NCBI RefSeq assembly: GCF_003945385.1
Contig: NZ_AP018920.1
Coordinates: forward strand, 6,386,001-6,450,000
Reading direction: 5' to 3'
From: Pseudonocardia autotrophica
GTDB lineage: Bacteria; Actinomycetota; Actinomycetes; Mycobacteriales; Pseudonocardiaceae
Length of the DNA stretch: 64,000 nucleotides
The position numbers and the translations under genes are program-made. The notes beneath the pieces were generated by a model, which did not search any database, had not been told where the DNA came from, and was given only the letters and a program-made list of their open reading frames with translations. Positions 16,199 through 25,398 of this stretch are shown piece after piece; position 1 is the stretch's first letter; every line of letters begins with the position of its first letter.

Positions 16199-17347
16199 GT
16201 GGACCTCGCCCCCACCGACACCCAGCAGGCGTACCGCGAGCGCGCCCGCAGGTTCGCCGAGACGGAGCTGCTGCCCGGCTACGCCGGCCGCGAGCGCGCC
16301 GGGCGCATCGGGCCGGAGCTGCGCCGCGAGATGGGCCACCGCGGCCTCATCGGGCCCCAGCTGCCGGAATCCCTCGGTGGCGGTGGTACCGACCGGCTCA
16401 CCACCGGCCTCGTCCTGGAGGAGATCGGGCGCGGCGACATCAACGTCGGCTATCTGCCGGTCGTCGGGGCGCTGGCGGGACAGATCCTGGCCCGCGCCGG
16501 CGACCCCGAGCTGGCCAGGCACTGGGTTCCCCGGATCTGCTCCGGCGAGGACGTCGTCGGGATCGGGCTGACCGAGCCGCACGCCGGGTCCGACGCCGGA
16601 GCCCCCCGGCTGACCGCCACCCGCACCGGTTCCGACTGGGTGCTCGACGGGGTCAAGTCCCTCTCCTTCGCCGCCGATGCCGCGGCGGTGGTGGTGTTCG
16701 CCCGCACCAGCGCGGACGCCGGGCGCGGGCGTGGGATCAGCGCGTTCCTCGTCCCGCTCGACGCGCCGGGCGTCACGATCGAGACCTATCCCGACTCCGG
16801 GACCCGCGCGGTCGGGCGCGGCGCCGCGCATCTCGACGGTGTCCGGGTCCCCGCCGACCACCTCATCGGCCAGGAGGGCGAGGGGTTCGGCCAGGTCATG
16901 GCCGGGTTCGACTTCTCCCGCGCGCTGATCGGGCTGCAGTGCGTCGGCTGCGCCCAGCAGACCGTCGACGAGACCTGGGAGTACGTGTCCTCCCGCTCGG
17001 CCTTCGACCGCCCGCTCTCGGTCAACCAGGGCGTCGCGTTCCCCCTGGCCGAGGCCGACACGCTGCTCGCCGCTGCCCGCGCGCTGTGCCACCGCACGCT
17101 GTGGCTGGCCGACTCCGGCGCACCGCACACCGCCGAGGCCGCGATGTGCAAGTGGTGGGCCCCGAAGACCGCGCACGACGCGGTGACGCAGTGCCTGTTG
17201 CTGCACGGCCAGTACGGCTACCGCACCGAACTGCCGATCGAGCAGCGCATGCGCGACGTGCTCGGCCTGCAGATCGGCGACGGCACCGCCCAGATCATGA
17301 AGCTCGTCATCGCCCGCCGCCGGCTGGGCCGCGAGCTCGCCCCCTGA
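16199..17347 (+). CDS. Acyl-CoA dehydrogenase, cyclohexanecarboxyl-CoA dehydrogenase (AliB)-like
   Basis: A 382-residue FAD acyl-CoA dehydrogenase. GLTEPHAGSDAGAP is the FAD/substrate motif and FDFSRALIGLQCVGCAQ begins the C-terminal helical domain. The usual YEGT catalytic-base motif near the end reads GDGTAQIMK, with Asp361 where most family members have Glu. I recall this GDGT form from AliB-type cyclohexanecarboxyl-CoA dehydrogenases of Rhodopseudomonas and relatives, which supports an alicyclic substrate. The GTG start at 16199 is eight bases after a perfect AGGAGG. It is first gene of the operon, divergent from the TetR gene. Its partners (BadH-like SDR, ligase, hydratase) fit the same pathway. 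Confidence 0.82.
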   Translation: MDLAPTDTQQAYRERARRFAETELLPGYAGRERAGRIGPELRREMGHRGLIGPQLPESLGGGGTDRLTTGLVLEEIGRGDINVGYLPVVGALAGQILARAGDPELARHWVPRICSGEDVVGIGLTEPHAGSDAGAPRLTATRTGSDWVLDGVKSLSFAADAAAVVVFARTSADAGRGRGISAFLVPLDAPGVTIETYPDSGTRAVGRGAAHLDGVRVPADHLIGQEGEGFGQVMAGFDFSRALIGLQCVGCAQQTVDETWEYVSSRSAFDRPLSVNQGVAFPLAEADTLLAAARALCHRTLWLADSGAPHTAEAAMCKWWAPKTAHDAVTQCLLLHGQYGYRTELPIEQRMRDVLGLQIGDGTAQIMKLVIARRRLGRELAP

Positions 17348-17370
17348 GACGACCTGAGGAGAAGAACACC

Positions 17371-18117
17371 ATGGGCAGGATGGACGACAGGACCGTCGTA
17401 GTGACCGGCGCCGGCCGCGGAATCGGCCGGGCGATCGCCGAGCGGCTGGCGGACGAGGGTGCGTCGGTCGCCGTGACCGACGTCGACGCGGACACGGCCG
17501 CCGGCACCGCAGCGGAGATCGGTGGCACGGCCGTGGGGATCGCCGCGGACGTCACCGACCCGGCATCGGTCCGGGCGATGGTCGAGCAGGTCCGCGCCGT
17601 CTACGGCCGCATCGACGTGCTCGTGAACAACGCCGGATGGGACAAGGTCGGCCCGTTCGTCGAGTCCGACCCGGCCGACTGGGACCGGATCGTGCAGATC
17701 AACCTCTACGGCGTGCTGCACACCGCGCACGCCGTCGTCCCGACGATGATCGCCCAGGGCAGCGGGACGGTGGTCAATCTCGCCTCGGACGCCGCCCGGG
17801 TCGGTTCCACCGGCGAGGCCGTCTACTCCGCGGCCAAGGGCGGGGTCGTCGCCTTCACCAAGACCCTCGCCCGCGAGGTCGCCCGGCACGGCATCAACGC
17901 CAACTGCGTCTGTCCCGGCCCGACCGACACCGCGCTGTTCGCCTCGGTCGTCGAGGGCAACGACACGCTGCGCGACGCCCTGGTCAGGGCCATCCCGTTC
18001 CGCCGGCTCGCGCAGCCCGAGGACCTCGCCGCGACGGTCGCCTTCTTCGCATCCCCCGACGCCGCCTACCTCACCGGCCAGACCGTCAGCGTCAGCGGCG
18101 GCCTGTCGATGGTCTGA
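17371..18117 (+). CDS. SDR, 2-hydroxycyclohexanecarboxyl-CoA dehydrogenase (BadH)-like
   Basis: A 248-residue short-chain dehydrogenase with TGAGRGIG for NAD binding (residues 12-19), NNAG at 86-89, and catalytic Ser139, Tyr152 and Lys156 (VYSAAKGG). Internal segments NNAGWD, NLASDAARVGSTGEAVY, LAREVARHGINANCVCPGPTDTALF and LTGQTVSVSGGL resemble, from memory, the BadH family of the anaerobic benzoate / cyclohexanecarboxylate pathway. That enzyme oxidises 2-hydroxycyclohexane-1-carboxyl-CoA to the 2-keto compound. A general 3-hydroxyacyl-CoA dehydrogenase is the alternative. ATG 17371 follows GAGGAGAAG; the gap to the upstream gene is 23 bp. Confidence 0.82.
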   Translation: MGRMDDRTVVVTGAGRGIGRAIAERLADEGASVAVTDVDADTAAGTAAEIGGTAVGIAADVTDPASVRAMVEQVRAVYGRIDVLVNNAGWDKVGPFVESDPADWDRIVQINLYGVLHTAHAVVPTMIAQGSGTVVNLASDAARVGSTGEAVYSAAKGGVVAFTKTLAREVARHGINANCVCPGPTDTALFASVVEGNDTLRDALVRAIPFRRLAQPEDLAATVAFFASPDAAYLTGQTVSVSGGLSMV

Positions 18118-18133
18118 GCACCCGGGAGCCACG

Positions 18134-19306
18134 ATGCCCGACCCGCACGACCTGCTCGACCTCGACGGCCTGCTGTCCGGGCCGGAACGCGAATGGCGCG
18201 ACGAGGTCCGCCGGTTCACCACCGAACGGATCACCCCACACGTCGCGGACTGGTTCGAGCGCGCACACTTCCCCCGGGACCTGCTACCCGAGCTGGGTAG
18301 GCGCGGCCTGCTCGGCATGCACCTGCACGGCCCGGGGTGTCCCGGCCGCGGCGCCGTCGAGTACGGGCTGGCCGCGATGGAGCTGGAGGCCGCCGACTCC
18401 GGCATCCGCACCGTGGTCAGCGTGCAGGGCTCGCTCGCGATGACCGCGATCGACCGGTTCGGCTCTCCCGAGCAACGGGAACGCTGGCTGCCACCGATGG
18501 CCGCCGGAGAACTGATCGGCTGCTTCGGCCTCACCGAACCGGAGGCGGGCAGCGACCCGTCGGGAATGCGGACCCGCGCCGAGCCCGACGGGGACGGCTG
18601 GGTACTGCACGGTGCGAAACGCTGGATCGGCCTGGCCACCGTCGCCGACATCGCCATCATCTGGGCCCGCACACCGGACGGGATCCGCGGCTTCGTCGTT
18701 CCCACCGCGACGCCCGGGTTCTCCGCCACGCCGATCGAGCCGAAGCTGGGTCTGCGGACCTCGGTGCAGGCCGACGTCGTGCTCGACGGGGTGCGGCTCA
18801 CCGGGGACGCGCTGCTGCCCGGTGCGCTGGGTCTGCGAGGGCCCTTCACCTGCCTCGACGAAGCCCGCTACGGGATCATGTGGGGCGCGATGGGCGCGGC
18901 CCGCGACGCGTGGGAGACCGCGCTCGCCTACACCGGCGCCCGCAGGCAGTTCGGCACGCCGCTCGCGGCGTTCCAGCTCACCCAGCAGAAGCTCGTCGAC
19001 ATGATGCTGGAGATCCAGAAGGGCACCCTGGTCGCGCTGCGCACCGGGCGCCTGAAGGACGCCGGCCGACTGCGGCACGAGCAGATCTCGATCGGCAAGC
19101 TCAACAACGTCCGCGAGGCGATCGAGGTCTGCCGCACGGCACGTACGCTGCTCGGGGGCAACGGGATGACCGCGGAGTACCCGCCGCTGCGGCACGCCAC
19201 GAACCTGGAGGCCGTCCGCACCTACGAGGGCACCGACGAGATCCACACCCTGATCCTCGGCCGGGCATTGACCGGCATCCCCGCGTTCACGGCGGGCTCG
19301 TCATGA
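18134..19306 (+). CDS. Glutaryl-CoA dehydrogenase (GCDH)
   Basis: A 390-residue acyl-CoA dehydrogenase with the full pattern of glutaryl-CoA dehydrogenase. Features are SGIRTVVSVQGSLAM with Arg92 (the residue that binds the gamma-carboxylate), CFGLTEPEAGSDPSGM, GPFTCLDEARYGIMWGAMGA, LLGGNGMTAEY, and the C-terminal HATNLEAVRTYEGTDEIHT with the catalytic Glu. It should oxidise and decarboxylate glutaryl-CoA to crotonyl-CoA and CO2, passing electrons to ETF. This is the expected lower step of pimeloyl-CoA, lysine or tryptophan breakdown. It lies 16 bp after the SDR and overlaps the next gene by ATGA. Confidence 0.88.
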   Translation: MPDPHDLLDLDGLLSGPEREWRDEVRRFTTERITPHVADWFERAHFPRDLLPELGRRGLLGMHLHGPGCPGRGAVEYGLAAMELEAADSGIRTVVSVQGSLAMTAIDRFGSPEQRERWLPPMAAGELIGCFGLTEPEAGSDPSGMRTRAEPDGDGWVLHGAKRWIGLATVADIAIIWARTPDGIRGFVVPTATPGFSATPIEPKLGLRTSVQADVVLDGVRLTGDALLPGALGLRGPFTCLDEARYGIMWGAMGAARDAWETALAYTGARRQFGTPLAAFQLTQQKLVDMMLEIQKGTLVALRTGRLKDAGRLRHEQISIGKLNNVREAIEVCRTARTLLGGNGMTAEYPPLRHATNLEAVRTYEGTDEIHTLILGRALTGIPAFTAGSS

Positions 19307-20475
19307 TCGACTACTACCGGGTGGACGCCGACCTGCCGCCGCGCGTGCAGCAGCTGCGGGACCGGGTTCGCGCCGTCGTCGACGCCGAGGTCCTGCCGGT
19401 GATCAACGACTACTGGGATCGCGCCGAGTTCCCGTTCGCGCTGGTACCGCGGCTCGCGGAGCTCGGGGTGGCCGGCTACACCGCACGCGGCCCCGGCTGC
19501 CCCGAGCTGAGCCCGCTCGAAGCCGGGATCGTGATCCGCGAGCTCGCCCGCGGCGACGGCAGCATCACCACGTTCATGGGGGTGCAGTCCGGCCTGGCGA
19601 TGGGCACGATCGCGCTGCTCGGCGACGACGAGCAGCGGACCCGCTGGCTCCCCTCGATGGCCGCGCTGGACACGGTCGGCGCGTTCGCCCTCACCGAGCC
19701 CGGGCACGGCTCCGACTCCGTCCGGCTGGAGACCACCGCACGACGGGACGGGGAGCACTGGGTCCTCGACGGTGCCAAGCGGTGGATCGGCAACGCCGGC
19801 TTCGCCGACGTGGTCGTCGTCTGGGCCCGCGACGCCGACGACGGCCGGGTGGGTGCGTTCGTCGTCGAGTCCGACCCGCAGCACGGGTTCCCGCCCGGTT
19901 ACTCCACCGAGCTGATCACCGGCAAGATCGGCAAGCGCGCCGTGTGGCAGCCCGACGTCGTGCTCGACGGCGTGCGGGTCCCGGCAGCGAACCGGTTGCC
20001 GGGCGCCCGCTCGTTCCACGACGCGTCCCGGGTACTGGCCACCACCCGCGGCGGGGCGGCGTGGGAGTCGCTCGGGCATGCGATGGCCGCGTTCGAGATC
20101 GCGCTCGAGTACACCGCCGGGCGCGAACAGTTCGGCCGCCCGATCGCCGGGTTCCAGCTGGTCCAGAGCACGCTGGCCGGGATGCTCGCCGAGGTCGTCA
20201 CGATGCAGCTGTGGTGCGTGCGGATGGCGGAGCTGCAGGAGCGCGGCGAATGGACCGGACCGATGGCGTCGCTGGCGAAGCTGCACCACGCCCGTCGCGC
20301 CCGGCAGGTGTGCCTCGACGCCCGCGACCTGCTCGGCGGCAACGGCCTGCTGATCGAGAACCACGTCGCCCGCCACCTCACCGACATGGAGGTGGTGCAC
20401 ACCTACGAGGGCACCGACCACATCCAGTCCCTGATCGTCGGCCGGGATCTGACCGGCCTGTCCGCATTCAGCTGA
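19303..20475 (+). CDS. GCDH-like acyl-CoA dehydrogenase lacking the carboxylate-binding Arg
   Basis: A 390-residue paralogue of the preceding gene, joined to it by an ATGA overlap. The fold and motifs agree: FALTEPGHGSDSV, DGAKRWIGNAGFADVVVVWAR, LLGGNGLLIENHVARH, and YEGTDHIQS with the catalytic Glu. However, the Arg that binds the distal carboxylate in glutaryl-CoA dehydrogenase is Thr89 here (GSITTFMGVQ). It should therefore not decarboxylate a dicarboxylyl-CoA in the GCDH way. More likely it is a plain dehydrogenase for another intermediate of the same route, or a partner subunit. The tandem arrangement suggests duplication followed by change of specificity. Confidence 0.82.
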   Translation: MIDYYRVDADLPPRVQQLRDRVRAVVDAEVLPVINDYWDRAEFPFALVPRLAELGVAGYTARGPGCPELSPLEAGIVIRELARGDGSITTFMGVQSGLAMGTIALLGDDEQRTRWLPSMAALDTVGAFALTEPGHGSDSVRLETTARRDGEHWVLDGAKRWIGNAGFADVVVVWARDADDGRVGAFVVESDPQHGFPPGYSTELITGKIGKRAVWQPDVVLDGVRVPAANRLPGARSFHDASRVLATTRGGAAWESLGHAMAAFEIALEYTAGREQFGRPIAGFQLVQSTLAGMLAEVVTMQLWCVRMAELQERGEWTGPMASLAKLHHARRARQVCLDARDLLGGNGLLIENHVARHLTDMEVVHTYEGTDHIQSLIVGRDLTGLSAFS

Positions 20476-20506
20476 GCCGTTGCACGCCCTCGACGAGGAG
20501 GAGCCG

Positions 20507-22152
<1,646 letters not shown>

Positions 22153-22156
<4 letters not shown>

Positions 22157-22971
22157 CCACTCCCACCACCCTCGACCCCACCGCCTACGAGCAGCTGCTG
22201 TTCGAGCGCCGCGACGACGGCGTGCTACTCGTCACGATCAACAACCCGGACCGCTACAACGCCACCGACGAGGTACTGCACGGCGAGCTCGCCCGGGTCT
22301 GGCGGGAGATCTCCAAGGACCCGCTCACCCGCGTCGCGGTGATCACCGGAGCCGGGAAGGCGTTCTCCGCCGGCGGTGATCTGGGCATGGTCGAGCGCAT
22401 GGCAGGCGACCACGACCGGGTCTCGGCCATGCTCACCGAGATGTCCGACCTGGTCTACAACATGATCGACTGCGAGAAGCCGATCGTGTCGGCGATCAAC
22501 GGGGTCGCCGTCGGGGCCGGGGTGGTCGTCGGCCTGCTCGCCGACATCGCGATCTGCGCCGAGGACGCCACGATCGGCGACGGGCACGTCAAGCTCGGTG
22601 TCGCCGCCGGTGACCATGCGGCGATCATCTGGCCGCTGCTCGCCGGGCTCGCGAAGTCGCGCTACTACCTGCTGACCGGGGAGATGCTGACCGGTGCCGA
22701 GGCGGAGCGGATCGGGATGGTCGCCAAGGCGCTCCCCCGCGACCAGGTGCTCGACGAGGCGCTGCGCGTCGCACACGCGCTCGGCACCGGGTCCCAGCAG
22801 TCGATCCGGCTCACCAAGCGGGCACTCAACTCGTGGCTGCGGGCGGCCGCTCCGACGTTCGACCAGTCGGCGGCCTACGAGATGCTGACCTTCATGGGGC
22901 CCGACGTCGTCGAGGGCGCCGCGGCGCTGCGGGAGAAGCGGCCGCCGAGGTTCCCGTCCGCGCGGCCCTGA
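22153..22971 (+). CDS. Enoyl-CoA hydratase/isomerase
   Basis: A 272-residue crotonase-fold protein. [13 protein letters not shown] supplies the oxyanion-hole backbone, and [24 protein letters not shown] the second hole glycine. The usual catalytic Glu pair is not clearly preserved: the second segment reads [14 protein letters not shown]. In the operon it occupies the place of a BadK-like ring hydratase or a beta-oxidation hydratase. It is not a BadI/MenB-type ring hydrolase or synthase by motif. The GTG start overlaps the ligase stop by four bases, so translation is coupled. It is the last gene of the operon unless the kinase-like gene 22 bp on is included. Confidence 0.82.
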
Positions 22972-22980
22972 ACCGCGTGG

Positions 22981-22986
22981 CAGGCT
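22981..22986 (+). promoter_or_regulatory. -10-like box before the phosphotransferase (possible leaderless start)
   Basis: CAGGCT followed by seven bases and the GTG at 22994, with no Shine-Dalgarno. It imitates the TAGGCT-N7 arrangement of menB and would separate this gene from the operon. Confidence 0.3.
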
Positions 22987-22993
22987 GGCGGCC

Positions 22994-23929
22994 GTGTCCG
23001 GCTCCGGTCCCGTCGATCCCGGCGCCCGGCCGCCCGTCCCGGGTCCGGGCACGCTGTACCGCACCGTCACACGGACCTGGGGCGACGCCGGGCGGGTCTG
23101 GCTGAACGGCCTGGACGACCTGATCGCCGGCCTGACCGGCGAGCTCGGCCTGGTGCCGGGGCCGGTGCTGCCGCAGTCGTTCCACGCGGTCCGGGCGGTC
23201 ACCCTGCCCGACGGCAGCCCGGGCGTGCTCAAGGCCGGTGTGCCGGACGGTCATCTCGACGCCGAGATCGCCGCGCTGCGTGCCTACGACGGCCACGGCG
23301 CCGTCCGGCTGCTGTGGTCGGACGCCGCCCGCGGGGCGCTGCTGCTCGAACGCGCCGTGCCCGGCTCCGATCTCAGCGCGTTGCCGGACGCCGAGGCGAC
23401 CGCGGTGATCGCCGACCGGCTGCGGGAGCTGCACCGGGCACCGATCCCGGACGGGCCGGAGCACATCCGCTCCGAACAGGCCGCATTCACCGAGCACCTG
23501 CGCCGCTTCCCCGGCGACGATCCGCTGCCCCGCGAGCTCGTGGAACACGCCGCGGCGCTGTGGCGCGAGCTGTGCGACTCGACGCCCCGCGAGGTGCTGC
23601 TGCACGGCGACCTGCACCATGCCAACGTGCTCGCCGCGACCCGCGAACCCTGGCTGGCGATCGACCCGCACGGCCGGACCGGCGATCCGGGCTACGACTG
23701 CGGACAGATCCTGTACAACCCGCTCGACGCCGACCCGGCCGAGCTGGCCCGACGGGCACCCGCCCGGGTCGAACAACTCGCCGATGTGCTCGACCTCGAC
23801 CAGGACCGGACCCTGGCCTGGGGGTTCGCCGTCTGCGTGCTGTCCGAGGTGTGGTGTGCGCAGGACGGGCCGATCGACGGCACCGCGCTCGCCGTGGCCC
23901 GGGCACTGGCCTCGCGGGTCCGGGACTGA
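22994..23929 (+). CDS. APH(6)/hydroxyurea-type antibiotic phosphotransferase family protein
   Basis: A 311-residue protein of the kinase-like APH superfamily, nearest to the streptomycin 6-phosphotransferase / hydroxyurea phosphotransferase group by segment pattern. The catalytic loop is LLHGDLHHANVL, with the general-base Asp, and the metal-binding segment is AIDPHGRTGDPGYDCG. Upstream, VLKAG carries the probable ATP-anchoring Lys. It may phosphorylate an aminoglycoside-like or small hydroxylated compound. Chromosomal members often have no shown resistance role. It stands between the catabolic operon and menB and probably has its own leaderless start. Confidence 0.75.
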   Translation: MSGSGPVDPGARPPVPGPGTLYRTVTRTWGDAGRVWLNGLDDLIAGLTGELGLVPGPVLPQSFHAVRAVTLPDGSPGVLKAGVPDGHLDAEIAALRAYDGHGAVRLLWSDAARGALLLERAVPGSDLSALPDAEATAVIADRLRELHRAPIPDGPEHIRSEQAAFTEHLRRFPGDDPLPRELVEHAAALWRELCDSTPREVLLHGDLHHANVLAATREPWLAIDPHGRTGDPGYDCGQILYNPLDADPAELARRAPARVEQLADVLDLDQDRTLAWGFAVCVLSEVWCAQDGPIDGTALAVARALASRVRD

Positions 23930-23937
23930 GCGACACC

Positions 23938-23943
23938 TAGGCT
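23938..23943 (+). promoter_or_regulatory. -10 box of leaderless menB
   Basis: TAGGCT, seven bases before the ATG at 23951, with no Shine-Dalgarno. Confidence 0.55.
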
Positions 23944-23950
23944 CGGGCCC

Positions 23951-24853
23951 ATGCCCGTCTCCGAGACCTTCGATCCCGACGCCTGGAAGCCGGTGGAGGG
24001 GTTCGCCTTCCGCGACATCACCTACCACCGCGCGGTGTCCACCGGCGCGGTGCGGATCGCGTTCGACCGCCCCGAGGTGCTCAACGCTTTCCGTCCCGGC
24101 ACCGTCGACGAGCTGTTCACCGCGCTCGAGCACGCCCGCACCAGCGCCGACGTCGGCTGCGTCCTGCTGACCGGCAACGGACCGTCCCCCAAGGACGGCA
24201 AGCGGGCCTTCTGCTCCGGCGGCGACCAGCGGATCCGGGGCCGCACGGGTTACCAGTACGCCTCCGGCGACACCGCGGACACCGTCGAGCAGGGCCGCGC
24301 CGGGCGCCTGCACATCCTGGAGTGCCAGCGGCTGATCCGGTTCATGCCGAAGGTGGTCATCGCGGTCGTCAACGGGTGGGCCGCCGGCGGCGGGCACTCG
24401 CTGCACGCCGTCGCGGACCTGACCCTGGCCAGCGCCGAGCACGCCCGGTTCAAGCAGACAGACGCCGACGTCGGCTCGTTCGACGGCGGATACGGCTCGG
24501 CCTACCTGGCCAAACAGGTAGGGCAGAAGTTCGCCCGGGAGATCTTCTTCCTCGGCCGGACCTACTCCGCCGAGCAGATGCACCACATGGGCGCGGTCAA
24601 CGAGGTCGTGCCGCACGCCGAGCTGGAGAGCACGGCGTTGCAGTGGGCGACCGAGATCAACGGCAAGTCCCCGACCGCGCAGCGGATGCTGAAGTACGCG
24701 TTCAACCTGGCCGACGACGGGCTGGTGGGCCAGCAGCTGTTCGCCGGGGAGGCGACCCGGCTGGCCTACATGACCGACGAGGCGGTCGAGGGGCGGGACT
24801 CGTTCCTGCAGAAGCGGGAGCCGGACTGGTCGCCGTTCCCCTGGTACTACTAG
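23951..24853 (+). CDS. menB: MenB, 1,4-dihydroxy-2-naphthoyl-CoA synthase
   Basis: A 300-residue crotonase-superfamily enzyme that cyclises o-succinylbenzoyl-CoA to DHNA-CoA. It is nearly a textbook actinobacterial MenB: FRDITYHRA start, AFCSGGDQRIRGRTGYQYA, RFMPKVVIAVVNGWAAGGGH, FKQTDADVGSFDGGYGSAYL with the catalytic Asp, and the C-terminal EGRDSFLQKREPDWSPFPWYY that completes the neighbouring subunit's site. The length equals mycobacterial MenB. The -10 box TAGGCT seven bases before ATG indicates a leaderless transcript. menE follows after a 545-bp gap, and menD and menA are also in the window. Confidence 0.96.
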   Translation: MPVSETFDPDAWKPVEGFAFRDITYHRAVSTGAVRIAFDRPEVLNAFRPGTVDELFTALEHARTSADVGCVLLTGNGPSPKDGKRAFCSGGDQRIRGRTGYQYASGDTADTVEQGRAGRLHILECQRLIRFMPKVVIAVVNGWAAGGGHSLHAVADLTLASAEHARFKQTDADVGSFDGGYGSAYLAKQVGQKFAREIFFLGRTYSAEQMHHMGAVNEVVPHAELESTALQWATEINGKSPTAQRMLKYAFNLADDGLVGQQLFAGEATRLAYMTDEAVEGRDSFLQKREPDWSPFPWYY

Positions 24854-24873
24854 CGGCTGCCCAATCCTGGCCC

Positions 24874-24964
24874 ACTCACTCCCGGCCGGTCGCTCTGCTG
24901 CGACTCACTCCGGGCCCGTCACTCCGCGGCCGCTCGACTCCGGTGCCACTCACTCCGCGGCCGC
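24874..24964. repeat. Short degenerate repeats after menB
   Basis: ACTCACTCC occurs at 24874 and 24903, and CACTCCGCGGCCGC at 24920 and 24951, with related fragments between. They fill the start of the 545-bp gap (24854-25398) between menB and menE. The rest of the gap shows only the small minus-strand reading frame at 24950-25222 and a -10-like box for menE. Confidence 0.4.
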
Positions 24965-25222
24965 GCGCGGCCGGGGCAGCGCGACGGGCAGCGGCAGGAC
25001 GGCGGGCACGGGCTGCGGGGCGGGCGGCTGCACAGCGGTCGACTGTTCGGCGGGCGGCTGCACGGCGGGCGCGGGCTGCTCGGCCCGGACCGGCACCAGG
25101 AACGCCAGTGCCGCGAGCTCACCGGCGGCGGCCCGGTGCCCGTACGCGGCCGGGCGCCGGCAGCGCAGCGAGCGCGGGGCGCCGGTCGGGGACGTACCGG
25201 CGGTGGGTGCGGGGTGCGGCAT
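24950..25222 (-). CDS. Possible 90-aa Pro/Ala-rich protein, unrecognised
   Basis: A small reading frame on the strand opposite menB and menE. It is listed because AAGGAG lies seven bases before its ATG, a better start than many genes here. The product is basic and Pro/Ala-rich (RSLRCRRPAAYGHRAAAG, then a hydrophobic AALAFLVPVRAEQP stretch, then VQPPAEQSTAVQPP repeats). It has no known domain and might be a short secreted or membrane-tethered peptide. It could equally be a chance frame in GC-rich DNA; its 3' end overlaps the repeat patch. Confidence 0.3.
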   Translation of the reverse strand: MPHPAPTAGTSPTGAPRSLRCRRPAAYGHRAAAGELAALAFLVPVRAEQPAPAVQPPAEQSTAVQPPAPQPVPAVLPLPVALPRPRAAAE

Positions 25223-25384
25223 GGGGAGCTCCTTCGACTCCGGGGAGCGGGGCCGGGTGCGCCGCCGCTCTCACCCCGCCTGTCGTCTCCCGGGCGGCCG
25301 CCGTTGCGGATCCCGTGCCGTGTTCCCCGAATGTGATGACCGCGCTGCGCGGAGGCCACGCCGGGTGACCGTGCCCGCAGGTGG

Positions 25385-25390
25385 CAGGGT
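25385..25390 (+). promoter_or_regulatory. -10-like box of menE
   Basis: CAGGGT, eight bases before the GTG at 25399, with no Shine-Dalgarno; a probable leaderless start. Confidence 0.35.
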
Positions 25391-25398
25391 GATCACCC

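Noticed and set aside
23951..24853. BadI ring hydrolase that would complete the alicyclic pathway
   Set aside because: BadI belongs to the same superfamily, but every diagnostic segment, including the full C-terminal tail, is that of MenB.
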